The position numbers and the translations under genes were made by a program. Below are positions 26,002 to 35,179 of a stretch of 64,000 bases of DNA, one piece after another. Source of the stretch: Phyllobacteriaceae bacterium (lineage in GTDB: Bacteria > Pseudomonadota > Alphaproteobacteria > Rhizobiales > Rhizobiaceae). The DNA lies in contig PAPF01000022.1 in assembly GCA_002708825.1 (NCBI GenBank), positions 1 to 64,000 of the forward strand, given 5' to 3'. Position 1 is the stretch's first letter. The number at the start of each line of letters is the position of its first letter. The notes below the pieces were generated by a model. It did no database searches. It saw only the letters and a list, made by a program, of their open reading frames with translations, and was not told the DNA's origin.

Positions 26002-27168
26002 CTAATAGGACTTTGGAAGTCCGAGCGCTTTTTCCGCAATGAAAGACATCAGCATCTGGGGCGTGACAGGCACGATGTGGAACAGCAGCGCTTCGCGCAC
26101 GAGACGCTCAACATGGTATTCCTTGGCGTACCCAAATCCGCCAAATGTCAATTGGGCGACCTGGGTTGCCTCGACGGCCGCCTCCGCGGCGAGGAGCTTT
26201 GCCGCATTGGCTTCCACGCCGCAAGGCAGTTGTGAGTCGTACAGCTCAGCAGCATACATGACCATGAGATTGGCTGCCTCGACTTTCGCCCAAGCTTTGG
26301 CCAGAGGATGCTGAACGCCCTGATTTTGACCAATGGGACGACCAAATACGGAGCGCTCCTTGGCATAGTCCGCTGCGCGCATGATCGCGTTGCGCGCGAT
26401 GCCGATACATTCGCCGGCCACCAGGATGCGCTCGGGATTCAGGCCATGAAGTATCTGACGAAAACCCTGCCCTTCTTCGCCAATCAGGTCATTGGCCGGA
26501 ACCGGCAGCCCGTCGATGAATACTTCATTGGAATCAACCGCCTTGCGACCCATCTTTTCGATCTCGCGCACATCAACGAATCTCCGGTCGAGATCGGTAT
26601 AGAACAGACTCAGTCCCTCGGTTGGCTTCTCAACATCCTCGAGCCGCGTTGTCCGCGCCAGAAGTAACATTTTGTCGGCAACCTGTGCGGTCGAGATCCA
26701 TACCTTTTGACCATGCACCACATAGTGATCCCCCTTTTTCACCGCCATGGTCCTGAGCTTGGTGGTGTCGAGGCCCGTAGTCGGTTCGGTTACCGCAAAA
26801 CACGCCTTCTCCCGCCCTTCGATCAGGGGCTTCAGCATCCGTGCTTTCTGCTCAGCCGTTCCGAATTTCACGACCGGATTGAGCCCGAAAATGTTCATGT
26901 GGATGGCGGAAGCGGCGCTGGCGCCGCCGCCCGATTCTGCGATCGCCTGCATCATGACCGTCGCTTCTGTGATCCCCAATCCCGCGCCGCCGACCGCCTC
27001 GGGCATCGCGATCCCCAGCCAACCGCCTTGCGCCATGGCCAGGTGCAAATCGTGCGGAAAGCCTCCCTTGCTGTCCCGTTCAAGCCAGTACTCGTCGTCG
27101 AAACGCGCGCAAATCCGCAGAATACTTTCGCGGATTTCGCTCTGTTGCTCAGACATCCTGAATGTCAT
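26002..27168 (-). CDS. Acyl-CoA dehydrogenase
   Basis: ACAD of 388 residues. The middle domain has VTEPTTGLDTTKLRT, where the family's G-S-D is G-L-D, and the C-terminal domain has LTFGGFGYAKEYHVER. The end (VTPQMLMSFIAEKALGLPKSY) lacks the Y-E-G-T segment and closely resembles the tail of the ACAD at 62415-63575, so these two form their own subgroup within the window. The ATG overlaps the CoA-transferase stop (ATGA) and has GGAGGAACGGAC. Paired with that transferase, it likely desaturates the product of CoA activation. Confidence 0.88.
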   Translation of the reverse strand: MTFRMSEQQSEIRESILRICARFDDEYWLERDSKGGFPHDLHLAMAQGGWLGIAMPEAVGGAGLGITEATVMMQAIAESGGGASAASAIHMNIFGLNPVVKFGTAEQKARMLKPLIEGREKACFAVTEPTTGLDTTKLRTMAVKKGDHYVVHGQKVWISTAQVADKMLLLARTTRLEDVEKPTEGLSLFYTDLDRRFVDVREIEKMGRKAVDSNEVFIDGLPVPANDLIGEEGQGFRQILHGLNPERILVAGECIGIARNAIMRAADYAKERSVFGRPIGQNQGVQHPLAKAWAKVEAANLMVMYAAELYDSQLPCGVEANAAKLLAAEAAVEATQVAQLTFGGFGYAKEYHVERLVREALLFHIVPVTPQMLMSFIAEKALGLPKSY

Positions 27169-28379
27169 GTCCGTTCCTCCTCAAGGGCGGTCTCAATACA
27201 TCCTGTCCTCGCCAGATCTGCGATTTGTACGTCATCATAACCAAGCGCCTCCAGCACGGCGGCGGTATCCGCCCCTCTCGGGCGGCCGAGCCAGCGCAAG
27301 ACACCTGGTGTAATGCTGAAATGCGGGACCGGACCGACAACATGTGTCGGGTCGCCTTCTACCGAGGCTATATCGCCCCGATGGCAAATCTGCGGATGGT
27401 CGATTATCTGCTCGACCGACAAAACGGGAGCTGCCACCGCATCGTGACGTTCGAACTCCACTTGAACCTCTGAGAAATCACGTGCCGTGATGTAGGCGTT
27501 CAGCGTGTCAAACACCTCCGTCATGTGTTGTGACATGCTGTGCAGGCTCGCAAATCTCGGATCATCGGCCAAGGAATCGCCGCCAACCGCGCGCAGGAGA
27601 CGCCGCGCTGTTTCGGCACTGCCGGCCGAAACAGTGACCCATATTCCGTCGCGTGTGCGGAACATTCCGCCCGGCGCAAAATCCATTGGCTGTCGTAATC
27701 CATTGCGGATCGGCGCGATGCCGGCGCCCGTCACCGCCGGGACATGATAATCGATCAGTCGCAAGAGCGCCTCGAAAACGGCCAGATCCACGACCTGCCC
27801 GCGCACCACACCGCGTTCCCGCGCATATAGCGCGATCATCAGCCCAAGCGCCCCCATCAACCCTGTCGTGCTGTCAGCGGCGGGAAACCCCGGGTGCATC
27901 GGCGAACCATCGGCAAATCCGGTCAGATGCGCCAGGCCGCTCATCGCCTCCGCCGCGCGCCCGAATGCAGGCGTATCGCGCATCGGGCCATCCTGGCCGT
28001 ATCCCGACACTCTAAGGATCACAAGATCGGGATTCCAACCGTGCAGCACCTCGGGCCCGATCCCGGCGCGCTCCAAAACGCCAGGCCGGAAGTTTTCGAC
28101 CAGGACATCCGAGCGTTCCACAAGCTTGCGGAGTACCTTCAGCCCCTCTTCGCTTTTCCAGTCGAGACCAAGGATTTGCTTGTTGCGCGCAAGGGTCTTC
28201 CACCACACCCCCACGCCATCGATCGCCGTGGGGCCCAGGTCACGCATCATGTCCGGACGTCCCGGCGTCTCCACCTTGACGACCTTCGCTCCAAAGTCGG
28301 AAAGCAGAGAAGCGGCAAGCGGTCCGGCGATAACATGCCCGAGTTCAACGATGCGGAGGTTCTCCAGTGGCCCAACCAT
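27165..28379 (-). CDS. CaiB/BaiF class III CoA-transferase
   Basis: This 404-residue CoA-transferase begins MVGPLENLRIVELGHVIAGPLAASLLSDFGAKVVKVETPG, the family III signature. The catalytic Asp candidate is in GFPAADSTTGLMGAL near residue 180. I use the ATG at 28379 rather than 28415 because GGTCGGAAT precedes it and the longer form adds an unlikely MIGSCLERK tail. Operator D is 41 bases upstream, with only this gene and the ACAD following. Confidence 0.88.
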   Translation of the reverse strand: MVGPLENLRIVELGHVIAGPLAASLLSDFGAKVVKVETPGRPDMMRDLGPTAIDGVGVWWKTLARNKQILGLDWKSEEGLKVLRKLVERSDVLVENFRPGVLERAGIGPEVLHGWNPDLVILRVSGYGQDGPMRDTPAFGRAAEAMSGLAHLTGFADGSPMHPGFPAADSTTGLMGALGLMIALYARERGVVRGQVVDLAVFEALLRLIDYHVPAVTGAGIAPIRNGLRQPMDFAPGGMFRTRDGIWVTVSAGSAETARRLLRAVGGDSLADDPRFASLHSMSQHMTEVFDTLNAYITARDFSEVQVEFERHDAVAAPVLSVEQIIDHPQICHRGDIASVEGDPTHVVGPVPHFSITPGVLRWLGRPRGADTAAVLEALGYDDVQIADLARTGCIETALEEERT

Positions 28380-28420
28380 TATTCCGACCTTTCGCTCGAG
28401 GCAGCTTCCAATCACCTTAT

Positions 28421-28436
28421 TCTAACATCTGTTAGA
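28421..28436. promoter_or_regulatory. Operator site D
   Basis: TCTAACATCTGTTAGA is a 7-2-7 perfect palindrome of the island motif, upstream of the CoA-transferase/ACAD pair. Confidence 0.8.
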
Positions 28437-28986
28437 TTCTCAAGTCATCATCCAGCCGAACGCGAAAAATTCGTGACACAATTGCCCGCTGCGCCTCAAA
28501 TAGCCTGCCAGTCGCCCTGCCGCGCGATTCCGGTGGGCATTCAGATCAAGGTAGCCACCACGCAAGACTCAGACTGCCGCTGTGATCTCCCGTTGGATGC
28601 AATGGCACGACCTCTTGGCTTCGTTTCGGCAGAGCGACGTTTCCGCTTCGAGGATATTTACGGGCGTATGAGGACGTGCGGCTCGATGGAAATGTCGTGT
28701 CGGCAAGGTTAAAAAGCTCGTCCGACGATCTGTTGGGTGACAACTCCGCTCAAAGACGATTCTCCAATCCATTCAGATCATCAATAAGTCGGATCGGCCG
28801 CGGTTACAGTTCCAAGAAAAGGCGCTGCGGCGGTGTGAACCAGAGTCGGGGCACGCCGACCCTTCGTTACACGGCCGCTGCAGCTACCGATATGAACAGA
28901 CGCCTCATCTCATCTTGGTTATCGCGCGTAGGCGAGTTTGGCAATCAGACAGCAACTGACCTTTGTGCAACTCGCCAATCAGATAA
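28437..28986. other. 550-base gap without a recognisable gene
   Basis: Lies between operator D and the end of bioY. I found no reading frame with family resemblance or a convincing ribosome site, and the base composition is less GC-rich than the genes around it. One widely spaced inverted repeat (GGCGAGTT 28931-28938 with AACTCGCC 28969-28976) lies near the bioY end and might take part in ending that transcript. It may be the remains of a lost gene. Confidence 0.5.
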
Positions 28987-29565
28987 CTACCTGATCCTCC
29001 GCATCACATGAGAATCGCGGAATATCATGAACAGGACGCAGGCAATCGCGGCTTTTGTGACATCCCCGGATACGAACGGATACAGGCCGGCGGCGAGCAG
29101 CTTTTCATCATAACCGAGGAAGCTCCCCAGCCAGGCAAGTCCCGGCATGTAAATGGCAATCGAACCCGAAAGGACAGCCAGAAAGGCGCCGGACACAGGT
29201 CCAGTCCCGCTCAATCTCTGCGCAACGAAGCCGGATACAACTGCGCAAAGCAAGAACCCAATCAGATAGCCGCCAGTTGGCCCAAGAAGATAGGCTGGAC
29301 CGGCGACGGCAGGCGGCGTGCCCGCGAACACCGGAAGCCCCATCAGACCCTCAAAGAGATAAACCGCCACGGTCGCGCCGGCGCGAACCGGTCCGAGGAA
29401 CAGCCCCAGACAGAGGACCACGAGAGTTTGGGTTGTCATAGGCACCGGGTAAAACGGCACCACGACTTTGGCGGAGATTGCAAGAAGAAGTGTACCTAGA
29501 ATGATAACGCCGACATCGCGAGCGAGGCTCATTACAGACCGCTGGTTTCCTGCTTCAATAAGCAT
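28987..29565 (-). CDS. bioY: Biotin transporter, S-component BioY
   Basis: Membrane protein of 192 residues with about six hydrophobic segments. Family hallmarks are VVPFYPVPMTTQTLVVLCLG near residue 36, the glycine-rich GPTGGYLIGFLLCAVVSGFVAQRL near 95, and YLFEGLMGLPVFAG. BioY binds biotin and, alone or with EcfAT, imports it. It begins 45 bases after the stop of the ACAD of the carboxylase operon, on the same strand, with GAAAGGAAGAACGGC before the ATG. No biotin-synthesis gene is near. The context suggests supply of cofactor to the two biotin-dependent carboxylases of the island. Confidence 0.95.
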   Translation of the reverse strand: MLIEAGNQRSVMSLARDVGVIILGTLLLAISAKVVVPFYPVPMTTQTLVVLCLGLFLGPVRAGATVAVYLFEGLMGLPVFAGTPPAVAGPAYLLGPTGGYLIGFLLCAVVSGFVAQRLSGTGPVSGAFLAVLSGSIAIYMPGLAWLGSFLGYDEKLLAAGLYPFVSGDVTKAAIACVLFMIFRDSHVMRRIR

Positions 29566-29610
29566 GCCGTTCTTCCTTTCAATAGTTTCCCATAACTATG
29601 GCGTGTTCAT

Positions 29611-30777
29611 TCACATCCGCTTGGCGACTTCTTCCAGCATGACTTCGCTGGCGCCGCCGCCAATGGCCTGAACGCGGGCATCGCGCGACATGCGTTCCAC
29701 CGGTGTTTCGCGCATGTAGCCCATGCCGCCATGGAACTGGACACAGTCGTAGAGCACGCTGTTCACCAGTTCGCCGCAATAGGCCTTGACCATCGAGACC
29801 TCTTTCACGCAGTCACGGCCCGCCGCGTCCAGACCCGCGGCGTGATAGACAAGCTGACGTCCTGCCGCAATCCGCGTCTGACAGTCGGCCAGGCGTTGAC
29901 GCACCACCTGCTTGTCCCACAAAACGCCGCCAAAGGCCTTGCGCTGCTTGACATAATCCACCGTCATGTCCAGCGCGGTCTGCGCCTCTGCGCAGGCCAT
30001 TGCGCCCAGCACGATGCGTTCGTTCTGGAAGTTCTTCATCACCGAGTAAAAACCCCGGTTGACCTCGCCCAGCACGTTCTCGGCCGGCACGCGCACATCC
30101 TCGAAGATCAGCTCGGCCGTGTCCGAGCACAGCCAGCCGGTCTTGTTCAGCGCCCGGCCGATCGAAAAGCCCGGTGTACCCTTTTCGATCGCGAACATGG
30201 TGATCCCGCGCGAACCCTTGGCATCGGGGTCGGTCTTGGCCCCGACAAAGTAAAGGTCACCATGAACGCCGTTGGTGATGAACATCTTGGTGCCGTTCAG
30301 CACCCAGTCCGACCCGTCCTGCACCGCGCGGCTGCGCATGCCGGCCACGTCGGATCCCGCGCCCGGTTCGGTCACGGCAACGGCGGTGATCTTTTCACCC
30401 GAGGTGATCGACGGCATCCAGCGCGCCTTCTGTTCGGGCGTACCGGCGTTCTCCAGATGCGGCGAGGCCATGTCGGTATGCACCAGAACCGTGGCCGAGA
30501 AGCCGCCGAAGGTGGAACGCCCCACCTCTTCGGCCAGCATCACGCTAGCCATCACATCGAGGCCCGCGCCGCCGTATCGTTCGTCATAGCGCATGCCGAG
30601 CACGCCCAGATCGCCCATCCGGCGCAACACGTCGCGCGGTACCATGCCGTCCCTTTCCCAGGCGTCGGCCTTGGCCGTCACCTCGGTCTCGATGAAGCGC
30701 CGTAACTGGCCGCGGATCATCTCGAGGTCATCGCTGAACGGCCCGCCGGCGGAGGTGATTGCATCCTGTCTGTTCAT
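29611..30777 (-). CDS. Acyl-CoA dehydrogenase in the first carboxylase operon
   Basis: ACAD of 388 residues: VTEPGAGSDVAGMRSRAV in the middle domain, FHGGMGYMRETPVER in the C-terminal domain and AIGGGASEVMLEEVAKRM at the end. The Y-E-G-T Glu is replaced by Gly. It starts inside the stop of the carboxylase alpha gene (ATGA, with GGAGGACAAGAG), so it is co-translated. In Liu and Atu pathways the ACAD makes the beta-methyl-enoyl-CoA that the carboxylase then uses; an analogous step is likely here. Confidence 0.9.
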   Translation of the reverse strand: MNRQDAITSAGGPFSDDLEMIRGQLRRFIETEVTAKADAWERDGMVPRDVLRRMGDLGVLGMRYDERYGGAGLDVMASVMLAEEVGRSTFGGFSATVLVHTDMASPHLENAGTPEQKARWMPSITSGEKITAVAVTEPGAGSDVAGMRSRAVQDGSDWVLNGTKMFITNGVHGDLYFVGAKTDPDAKGSRGITMFAIEKGTPGFSIGRALNKTGWLCSDTAELIFEDVRVPAENVLGEVNRGFYSVMKNFQNERIVLGAMACAEAQTALDMTVDYVKQRKAFGGVLWDKQVVRQRLADCQTRIAAGRQLVYHAAGLDAAGRDCVKEVSMVKAYCGELVNSVLYDCVQFHGGMGYMRETPVERMSRDARVQAIGGGASEVMLEEVAKRM

Positions 30778-32777
30778 CTCTTGTCCTCCGGATCGAGTTT
30801 GACGAGGGGGGCGTGCCCGGCGACGGTGTCGCCCGGCGCGCAATAGATTTCAGCCACAACGCCCGCGACCGGCGCGCGCAGGCTCTGCAAGAGCTTCATC
30901 GCTTCCAGCACCACCAGCGTGTCGCCGGCGGCGACATGGTCGCCGGGCGCGACGCGAATCTCGGCCACGGCGCCCGGCATCGGCGCCACCAGGGTGTCGA
31001 CTCCGGCGGGCCCGCCCGCCGCGCGGCTCAGGTGCCGGCCCTCCAGCGTGCGCAGGTCCGTCGCTATCATCCCGGCGGGGGTTTGCAGATGCACCCGCCA
31101 ACGATCGCCGGCGCGTTCGACATGGGCTATGCGCGAGAACGGGACGCCGCCGATACGTCCGTGCAGGCGGTCCCCGGCCAAGGCGGCGGCCTCGGCAGCG
31201 ACCGTTTGGCCGTCCGGCAGCCCGGCGGCAAGCTCTGCCCCTGAGCCGGTCATGCGGATCGGCTCTTCATTGGCTGTGTCCCAATAAGATACCGCGCCGG
31301 CTCGCCCTGCGGGCGCGGTGAGCCGCCATGACCCGAGGCTTTCCCATGGCGATGCGCCCGCCGGGGCGAGATGCAGATGCAACGCCATCGCGGCGAGCGC
31401 CATGTCCTGCGCCTCGGGGGCCGGGTGCGTCCAGCCGTCGGGGAACATCTCGGCCAGGCCCGACGTGTGATGCCGGAACGCCCGGAAATCGGGATGGATC
31501 AGAAGCGCGCGCTGATAGGCCAGGTTTAGGCCGACGCCGCCGACGGCAAAAGCATCGATCGCGGTGATCGCCCGGCGGATCGCCCCGGCCCGGTCCGGCG
31601 CGTGGACGATCAGCTTGGCAATCATGGAATCGTAGTGGTGGCCGACGACCGAACCGCACTCTACTCCCGTATCCAGCCGCACGCCTGAGGGCGGCGCCCA
31701 AAGGGTGATCTGGCCCGTTTCGGGGCGGAAATTTTCGCCCGGGTTTTCGGCGGCGATGCGGATTTCAATTGCGTGCCCGTCGAATTGCACATCCGATTGC
31801 GCCAGTGTCAGCGGCTCGCCCCGCGCGATGCGCAACTGCCATTCGACCAGGTCGATGCCGGTGATCGCCTCGGTCACGGGGTGTTCCACCTGCAAGCGGG
31901 TGTTCATCTCGAGGAAGTAGTATTCGCCACGGGCCAGATCATAGAGGTATTCCACAGTGCCGGCAGAGCGGTAGCCGATTGCCTGCGCCAGCCGCACCGC
32001 CGCGGCGCGCATGTCGTCGCGCACAGCCTCGGGAAGATCGGCGGCGGGGGCTTCTTCGATCAGCTTTTGGTGGTTGCGTTGCAGCGAGCAATCGCGGTCG
32101 CCCAGATGCAGCACGGTGCCGTGGGTATCGCCGAGCACCTGCACTTCGACGTGGCGGACACGGGGCGCATAGCGTTCGAGGAACACCGCCGGATCGCCGA
32201 AGGCGCCTTTCGCCTCGGCCCGGGCAGATGCAATCGCCTCGGGTGCGTCGCCCAGGTCGGTGACAAGCCGCATCCCGCGCCCGCCGCCGCCCGCGCTGGC
32301 CTTGACCAGAAACGGCGTGCCAAGCGCCTTGGCCTCTTCCAGCAATCGCGCGTCGGACTGACCTTCGCCGCGATAGCCCGGCAGCACAGGCACACCTGCG
32401 GCTTCGGCGGCGGCCTTGGCCTCGATTTTGGATCCCATGCGGGCGATCGCGTCAGGTCCCGGCCCGATGAACACGAGGCCCGCCGCCTCGACCGCAGCGG
32501 CGAAACCGGCATTCTCAGACAAAAAGCCATAGCCCGGATGCACCGCCCCTGCCCCGGCCGCACGGGCGGCGTCCAGGATGGCATCGACGTTCAAATAGCT
32601 TTCCGACGGCGCGGCCCCGCCAATGCACAGGGCGTGATCGGCCTCGGTCACGAAGGGCGCGTCGCGGTCGGCCTCCGAAAACACCGCCACGCTTTCCAGC
32701 CCCAGCTTGCGGCACCCGCGCTGGATGCGGCGGGCGATCTCGCCCCGGTTGGCGATCAGGACGCGAGTGAAACTCAT
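30774..32777 (-). CDS. Acyl-CoA carboxylase alpha subunit (biotin carboxylase + BCCP)
   Basis: Biotin-dependent carboxylase alpha chain of 667 residues. The N-terminal biotin carboxylase domain opens TRVLIANRGEIARRI, has the ATP-grasp glycine loop KASAGGGGRGMR and EMNTRLQVEHPVTE. The C-terminal biotinyl domain has VLEAMKLLQSL with the biotin-accepting Lys at about 628. Layout equals MCC, GCC and PCC alpha chains. The start at 32777 overlaps the crotonase stop (ATGA). With the CT gene at 33578 it should carboxylate a 3-methyl-2-enoyl-CoA or a saturated acyl-CoA; the hydratase between them favours the former. Confidence 0.94.
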   Translation of the reverse strand: MSFTRVLIANRGEIARRIQRGCRKLGLESVAVFSEADRDAPFVTEADHALCIGGAAPSESYLNVDAILDAARAAGAGAVHPGYGFLSENAGFAAAVEAAGLVFIGPGPDAIARMGSKIEAKAAAEAAGVPVLPGYRGEGQSDARLLEEAKALGTPFLVKASAGGGGRGMRLVTDLGDAPEAIASARAEAKGAFGDPAVFLERYAPRVRHVEVQVLGDTHGTVLHLGDRDCSLQRNHQKLIEEAPAADLPEAVRDDMRAAAVRLAQAIGYRSAGTVEYLYDLARGEYYFLEMNTRLQVEHPVTEAITGIDLVEWQLRIARGEPLTLAQSDVQFDGHAIEIRIAAENPGENFRPETGQITLWAPPSGVRLDTGVECGSVVGHHYDSMIAKLIVHAPDRAGAIRRAITAIDAFAVGGVGLNLAYQRALLIHPDFRAFRHHTSGLAEMFPDGWTHPAPEAQDMALAAMALHLHLAPAGASPWESLGSWRLTAPAGRAGAVSYWDTANEEPIRMTGSGAELAAGLPDGQTVAAEAAALAGDRLHGRIGGVPFSRIAHVERAGDRWRVHLQTPAGMIATDLRTLEGRHLSRAAGGPAGVDTLVAPMPGAVAEIRVAPGDHVAAGDTLVVLEAMKLLQSLRAPVAGVVAEIYCAPGDTVAGHAPLVKLDPEDKR

Positions 32778-33568
32778 TTGCCCCGCCATGACGGGATGGC
32801 TTTGTTGATAAAGCTGTTGATCCCCTCGATGCCTTCCTCCGTCTCCCAGGCATCGGCCAGCCGGTCGGCGGTGTAGATCATGTTGGTTTCCAGATCGTGG
32901 GACGCGACATAGGCGACCAGCGCCTTGGTATCGGCCACGGCGCCAGGGGCGGCCTGCAGATGATCATGCACCACTTTCTCAACCGCTGCATCCAACTGAT
33001 CGGCGGCCACGACTTCGGTCAACAGACCGATCCGTTCGGCGCGTGTGCTGTCGAAGAGCGCCCCGGAGAGCATGGTTTCGCGGGAATGCACCTTGCCGAT
33101 GCGGGCCACGACGTAGGGCGAGATGTTGGCCGGCAGCAGGCCGAGCCTGACCTCGGTCAGACCGAACCGCGCGCCTTCGGCACCGATCGTGTAGTCGCAG
33201 ACCGAAATCATGCCGACCCCGCCGCCATAGGCCGGTCCGTTGATCTTTCCGATCAGCGGTTTGGGCAGGGTATCAAGGCGGCGCAGCAAACGCGCCAGCG
33301 TGGCGCTCTGGTCCACCCGCTCGGCGCGCGATTTTTCGACGTTGGAGGCGAACCAGTTGAAATCCCCCCCGGCACAGAAGCTTTTGCCGTTGCCGGTCAG
33401 CACCACGACGCGCACCGTGTCATCGGCGGCCAGCTTCACGGCTGCGCCGTAAAGTTCGGCGATCAGATCGCCGTTCAGGGCATTGTGCTTGTCCGGGCGG
33501 TTCAGCGTTACCGTGGCGACGCCGCGCGCATCCGTTTCGACAAGGATCGTTTCATGGCTCTCGGTCAC
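32774..33568 (-). CDS. 3-methylglutaconyl-CoA hydratase-like crotonase (LiuC/AtuE type)
   Basis: Crotonase of 264 residues lying between carboxylase beta and alpha genes, as liuC lies between liuB and liuD. The AFGG-like loop is SFCAGGDFNWF. The active-site segment GPAYGGGVGMISVCDY and the second segment FGLTEVRLGLLPANISPYVVARIG match the LiuC/AtuE subfamily, which hydrates methylglutaconyl- or isohexenylglutaconyl-CoA after carboxylation. The start is a GTG at 33568 with GAGGGCCGGAC. It is 9 bases downstream of the CT stop. Confidence 0.87.
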   Translation of the reverse strand: MTESHETILVETDARGVATVTLNRPDKHNALNGDLIAELYGAAVKLAADDTVRVVVLTGNGKSFCAGGDFNWFASNVEKSRAERVDQSATLARLLRRLDTLPKPLIGKINGPAYGGGVGMISVCDYTIGAEGARFGLTEVRLGLLPANISPYVVARIGKVHSRETMLSGALFDSTRAERIGLLTEVVAADQLDAAVEKVVHDHLQAAPGAVADTKALVAYVASHDLETNMIYTADRLADAWETEEGIEGINSFINKAIPSWRGK

Positions 33569-33577
33569 GTCCGGCCC

Positions 33578-35176
33578 TCACATTCTGAACACGGGGGTAT
33601 GGCGCTTGGCCTCGGGCACCGAAGAGACAATGGCCAGGCAAAGCCCGAGGATGTCGCGTGTCTGGCCCGGTTCGATCAGCCCGTCATCCCAAAGCCGCGA
33701 AGTGGCGTAATAGGGATCGGACTGTTCGCCATACTGGGCGCGCACCTCAGCCTCGATCTTCGCAAGGTCGGCCGCCAGCTTTTCCGGCTCGCCCCCCTTC
33801 TGGCGGCGCAGTTCCAGCATCACGTTGGTGGCGATGTCGGCGGACATGGTGGCAAGTTCCGCCGTGGGCCAGGCAAAGAGGAAATTCGGCGCGAAACCGC
33901 GCCCGCACATGCCGTAGTTTCCGGCCCCGTATGAGCCGCCCAGCAGAACCGACAGGCGCGGCACCTTGGCAACGGACATGGCATAGACCAGCTTGGCGCT
34001 GTCCTTGGCGATACCGCCGCGCTCGGCCTCGGTGCCGACCATGAAACCCGAGATGTTATGCAGGAACAGAAGCGGGATATTGCGCTGATCGCACATCGAC
34101 ACGAATTGCGCACCTTTCAGCGAACTGTCGGACAAAAGCGCCCCGTTGTTGGCCAGGATACCAACGCGATAGCCGTGGATGCGCGCCGTACCGCAAACCA
34201 GCGTTTCGCCCCATCCCGGCTTGAACTCGCGGAACTCGCCCGCGTCGATCATCCGCAACAGCACCTCGCGCATGTCATAGGGCTGTTTGCGGTCGGCGCT
34301 GATCACGCAAAGCAGCTCTTCAGGATCGTGGGCGGGCGCTTCGGGGGGCTGGTCCGGATGCATCTGGCGCGACTGGCCCAGTTCGGCCACGATGTCGCGC
34401 ATAAGTGCCAATGCGTGGTACTCATCTTCGGCCAGATGGTCGGACACCCCCGAAACGCGCGAATGCATCTCGGCTCCGCCCAGCGTTTCGCCATCGACCT
34501 CTTCGTTGATCGCCACCTTGACGATCGACGGCCCGCCCAGATGGATGCGCGCGTTGCCGCGCACCATGATGACCTCGTCCGACAGCGCCGGGATATAGGC
34601 CCCGCCCGCCGTGCAGCCGCCAAACACGGCCGAGATCTGCGGCAGGCCGCTGGCGGACATGTTGGTCTGGCGATAAAAGGAATTGCCGAAATGGCGGGCA
34701 TCGGGAAAGACCCGGTCCTGTTCAGGCAGATAGGCCCCGCCGCAATCCACCAGATAGAGACAGGGCAGCCGGTTTTCAGCCGCGATTTCCTGGGCGCGGA
34801 TGTGTTTTTGGACTGTCTCGTGGTAGAAGGAGCCGCCCTTCACGGTGGCGTCATTGGCGATCATCATGCAGGGCAACCCGTGGACGATGCCGATGCCGGT
34901 GACGATCCCGGCGCCGGGCACCTCGCCCCCGTATTGCCCGTAAGCGGCCAGCGACGACAGTTCCAGAAACGCGGTGCCGGGATCGACCAGCAGGTCGATC
35001 CGTTCCCGCACCAGAAGCTTGCCGCGCTTGCGGTGCCGCGCGACCATATCGGGACGTCCGCCCGCCGTTGCCGCGGCGACGCGGTCGCGTAGGGTCTGGA
35101 CCCGCGCGCGCTGCGCCGCGTGGTTGCGGGTAAAGACTTCGGATGCGGTCAGTACCGCGGTTTCAAGTCGCGCCAA
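33578..35176 (-). CDS. Acyl-CoA carboxylase beta subunit (carboxyltransferase)
   Basis: Carboxyltransferase of 532 residues, matching MCC/GCC beta chains. It contains LLVDPGTAFLELSSLAAYGQYG, ANDATVKGGSFYHETVQKHIRAQ, HFGNSFYRQTNMSASGLPQ and SCTAGGAY-like GCTAGGAYIPALSDE, then SGYMVGTE-like ISGFMVGTEAERGGI. These are the acyl-CoA and carboxybiotin loops of the methylcrotonyl/geranyl branch. The start appears to be a rare TTG at 35176, four bases after the tetR stop (AGGG just ahead); the next in-frame Met is about 43 residues in and would remove conserved sequence. Confidence 0.92.
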   Translation of the reverse strand: MARLETAVLTASEVFTRNHAAQRARVQTLRDRVAAATAGGRPDMVARHRKRGKLLVRERIDLLVDPGTAFLELSSLAAYGQYGGEVPGAGIVTGIGIVHGLPCMMIANDATVKGGSFYHETVQKHIRAQEIAAENRLPCLYLVDCGGAYLPEQDRVFPDARHFGNSFYRQTNMSASGLPQISAVFGGCTAGGAYIPALSDEVIMVRGNARIHLGGPSIVKVAINEEVDGETLGGAEMHSRVSGVSDHLAEDEYHALALMRDIVAELGQSRQMHPDQPPEAPAHDPEELLCVISADRKQPYDMREVLLRMIDAGEFREFKPGWGETLVCGTARIHGYRVGILANNGALLSDSSLKGAQFVSMCDQRNIPLLFLHNISGFMVGTEAERGGIAKDSAKLVYAMSVAKVPRLSVLLGGSYGAGNYGMCGRGFAPNFLFAWPTAELATMSADIATNVMLELRRQKGGEPEKLAADLAKIEAEVRAQYGEQSDPYYATSRLWDDGLIEPGQTRDILGLCLAIVSSVPEAKRHTPVFRM

Positions 35177-35179
35177 CCC

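Noticed and set aside
29566-29610. A BioR-type operator in front of bioY
   Set aside because: The short A/T-rich symmetry around CCATAACTATGG does not fit the BioR consensus I know, and the gap is too short to require its own promoter.
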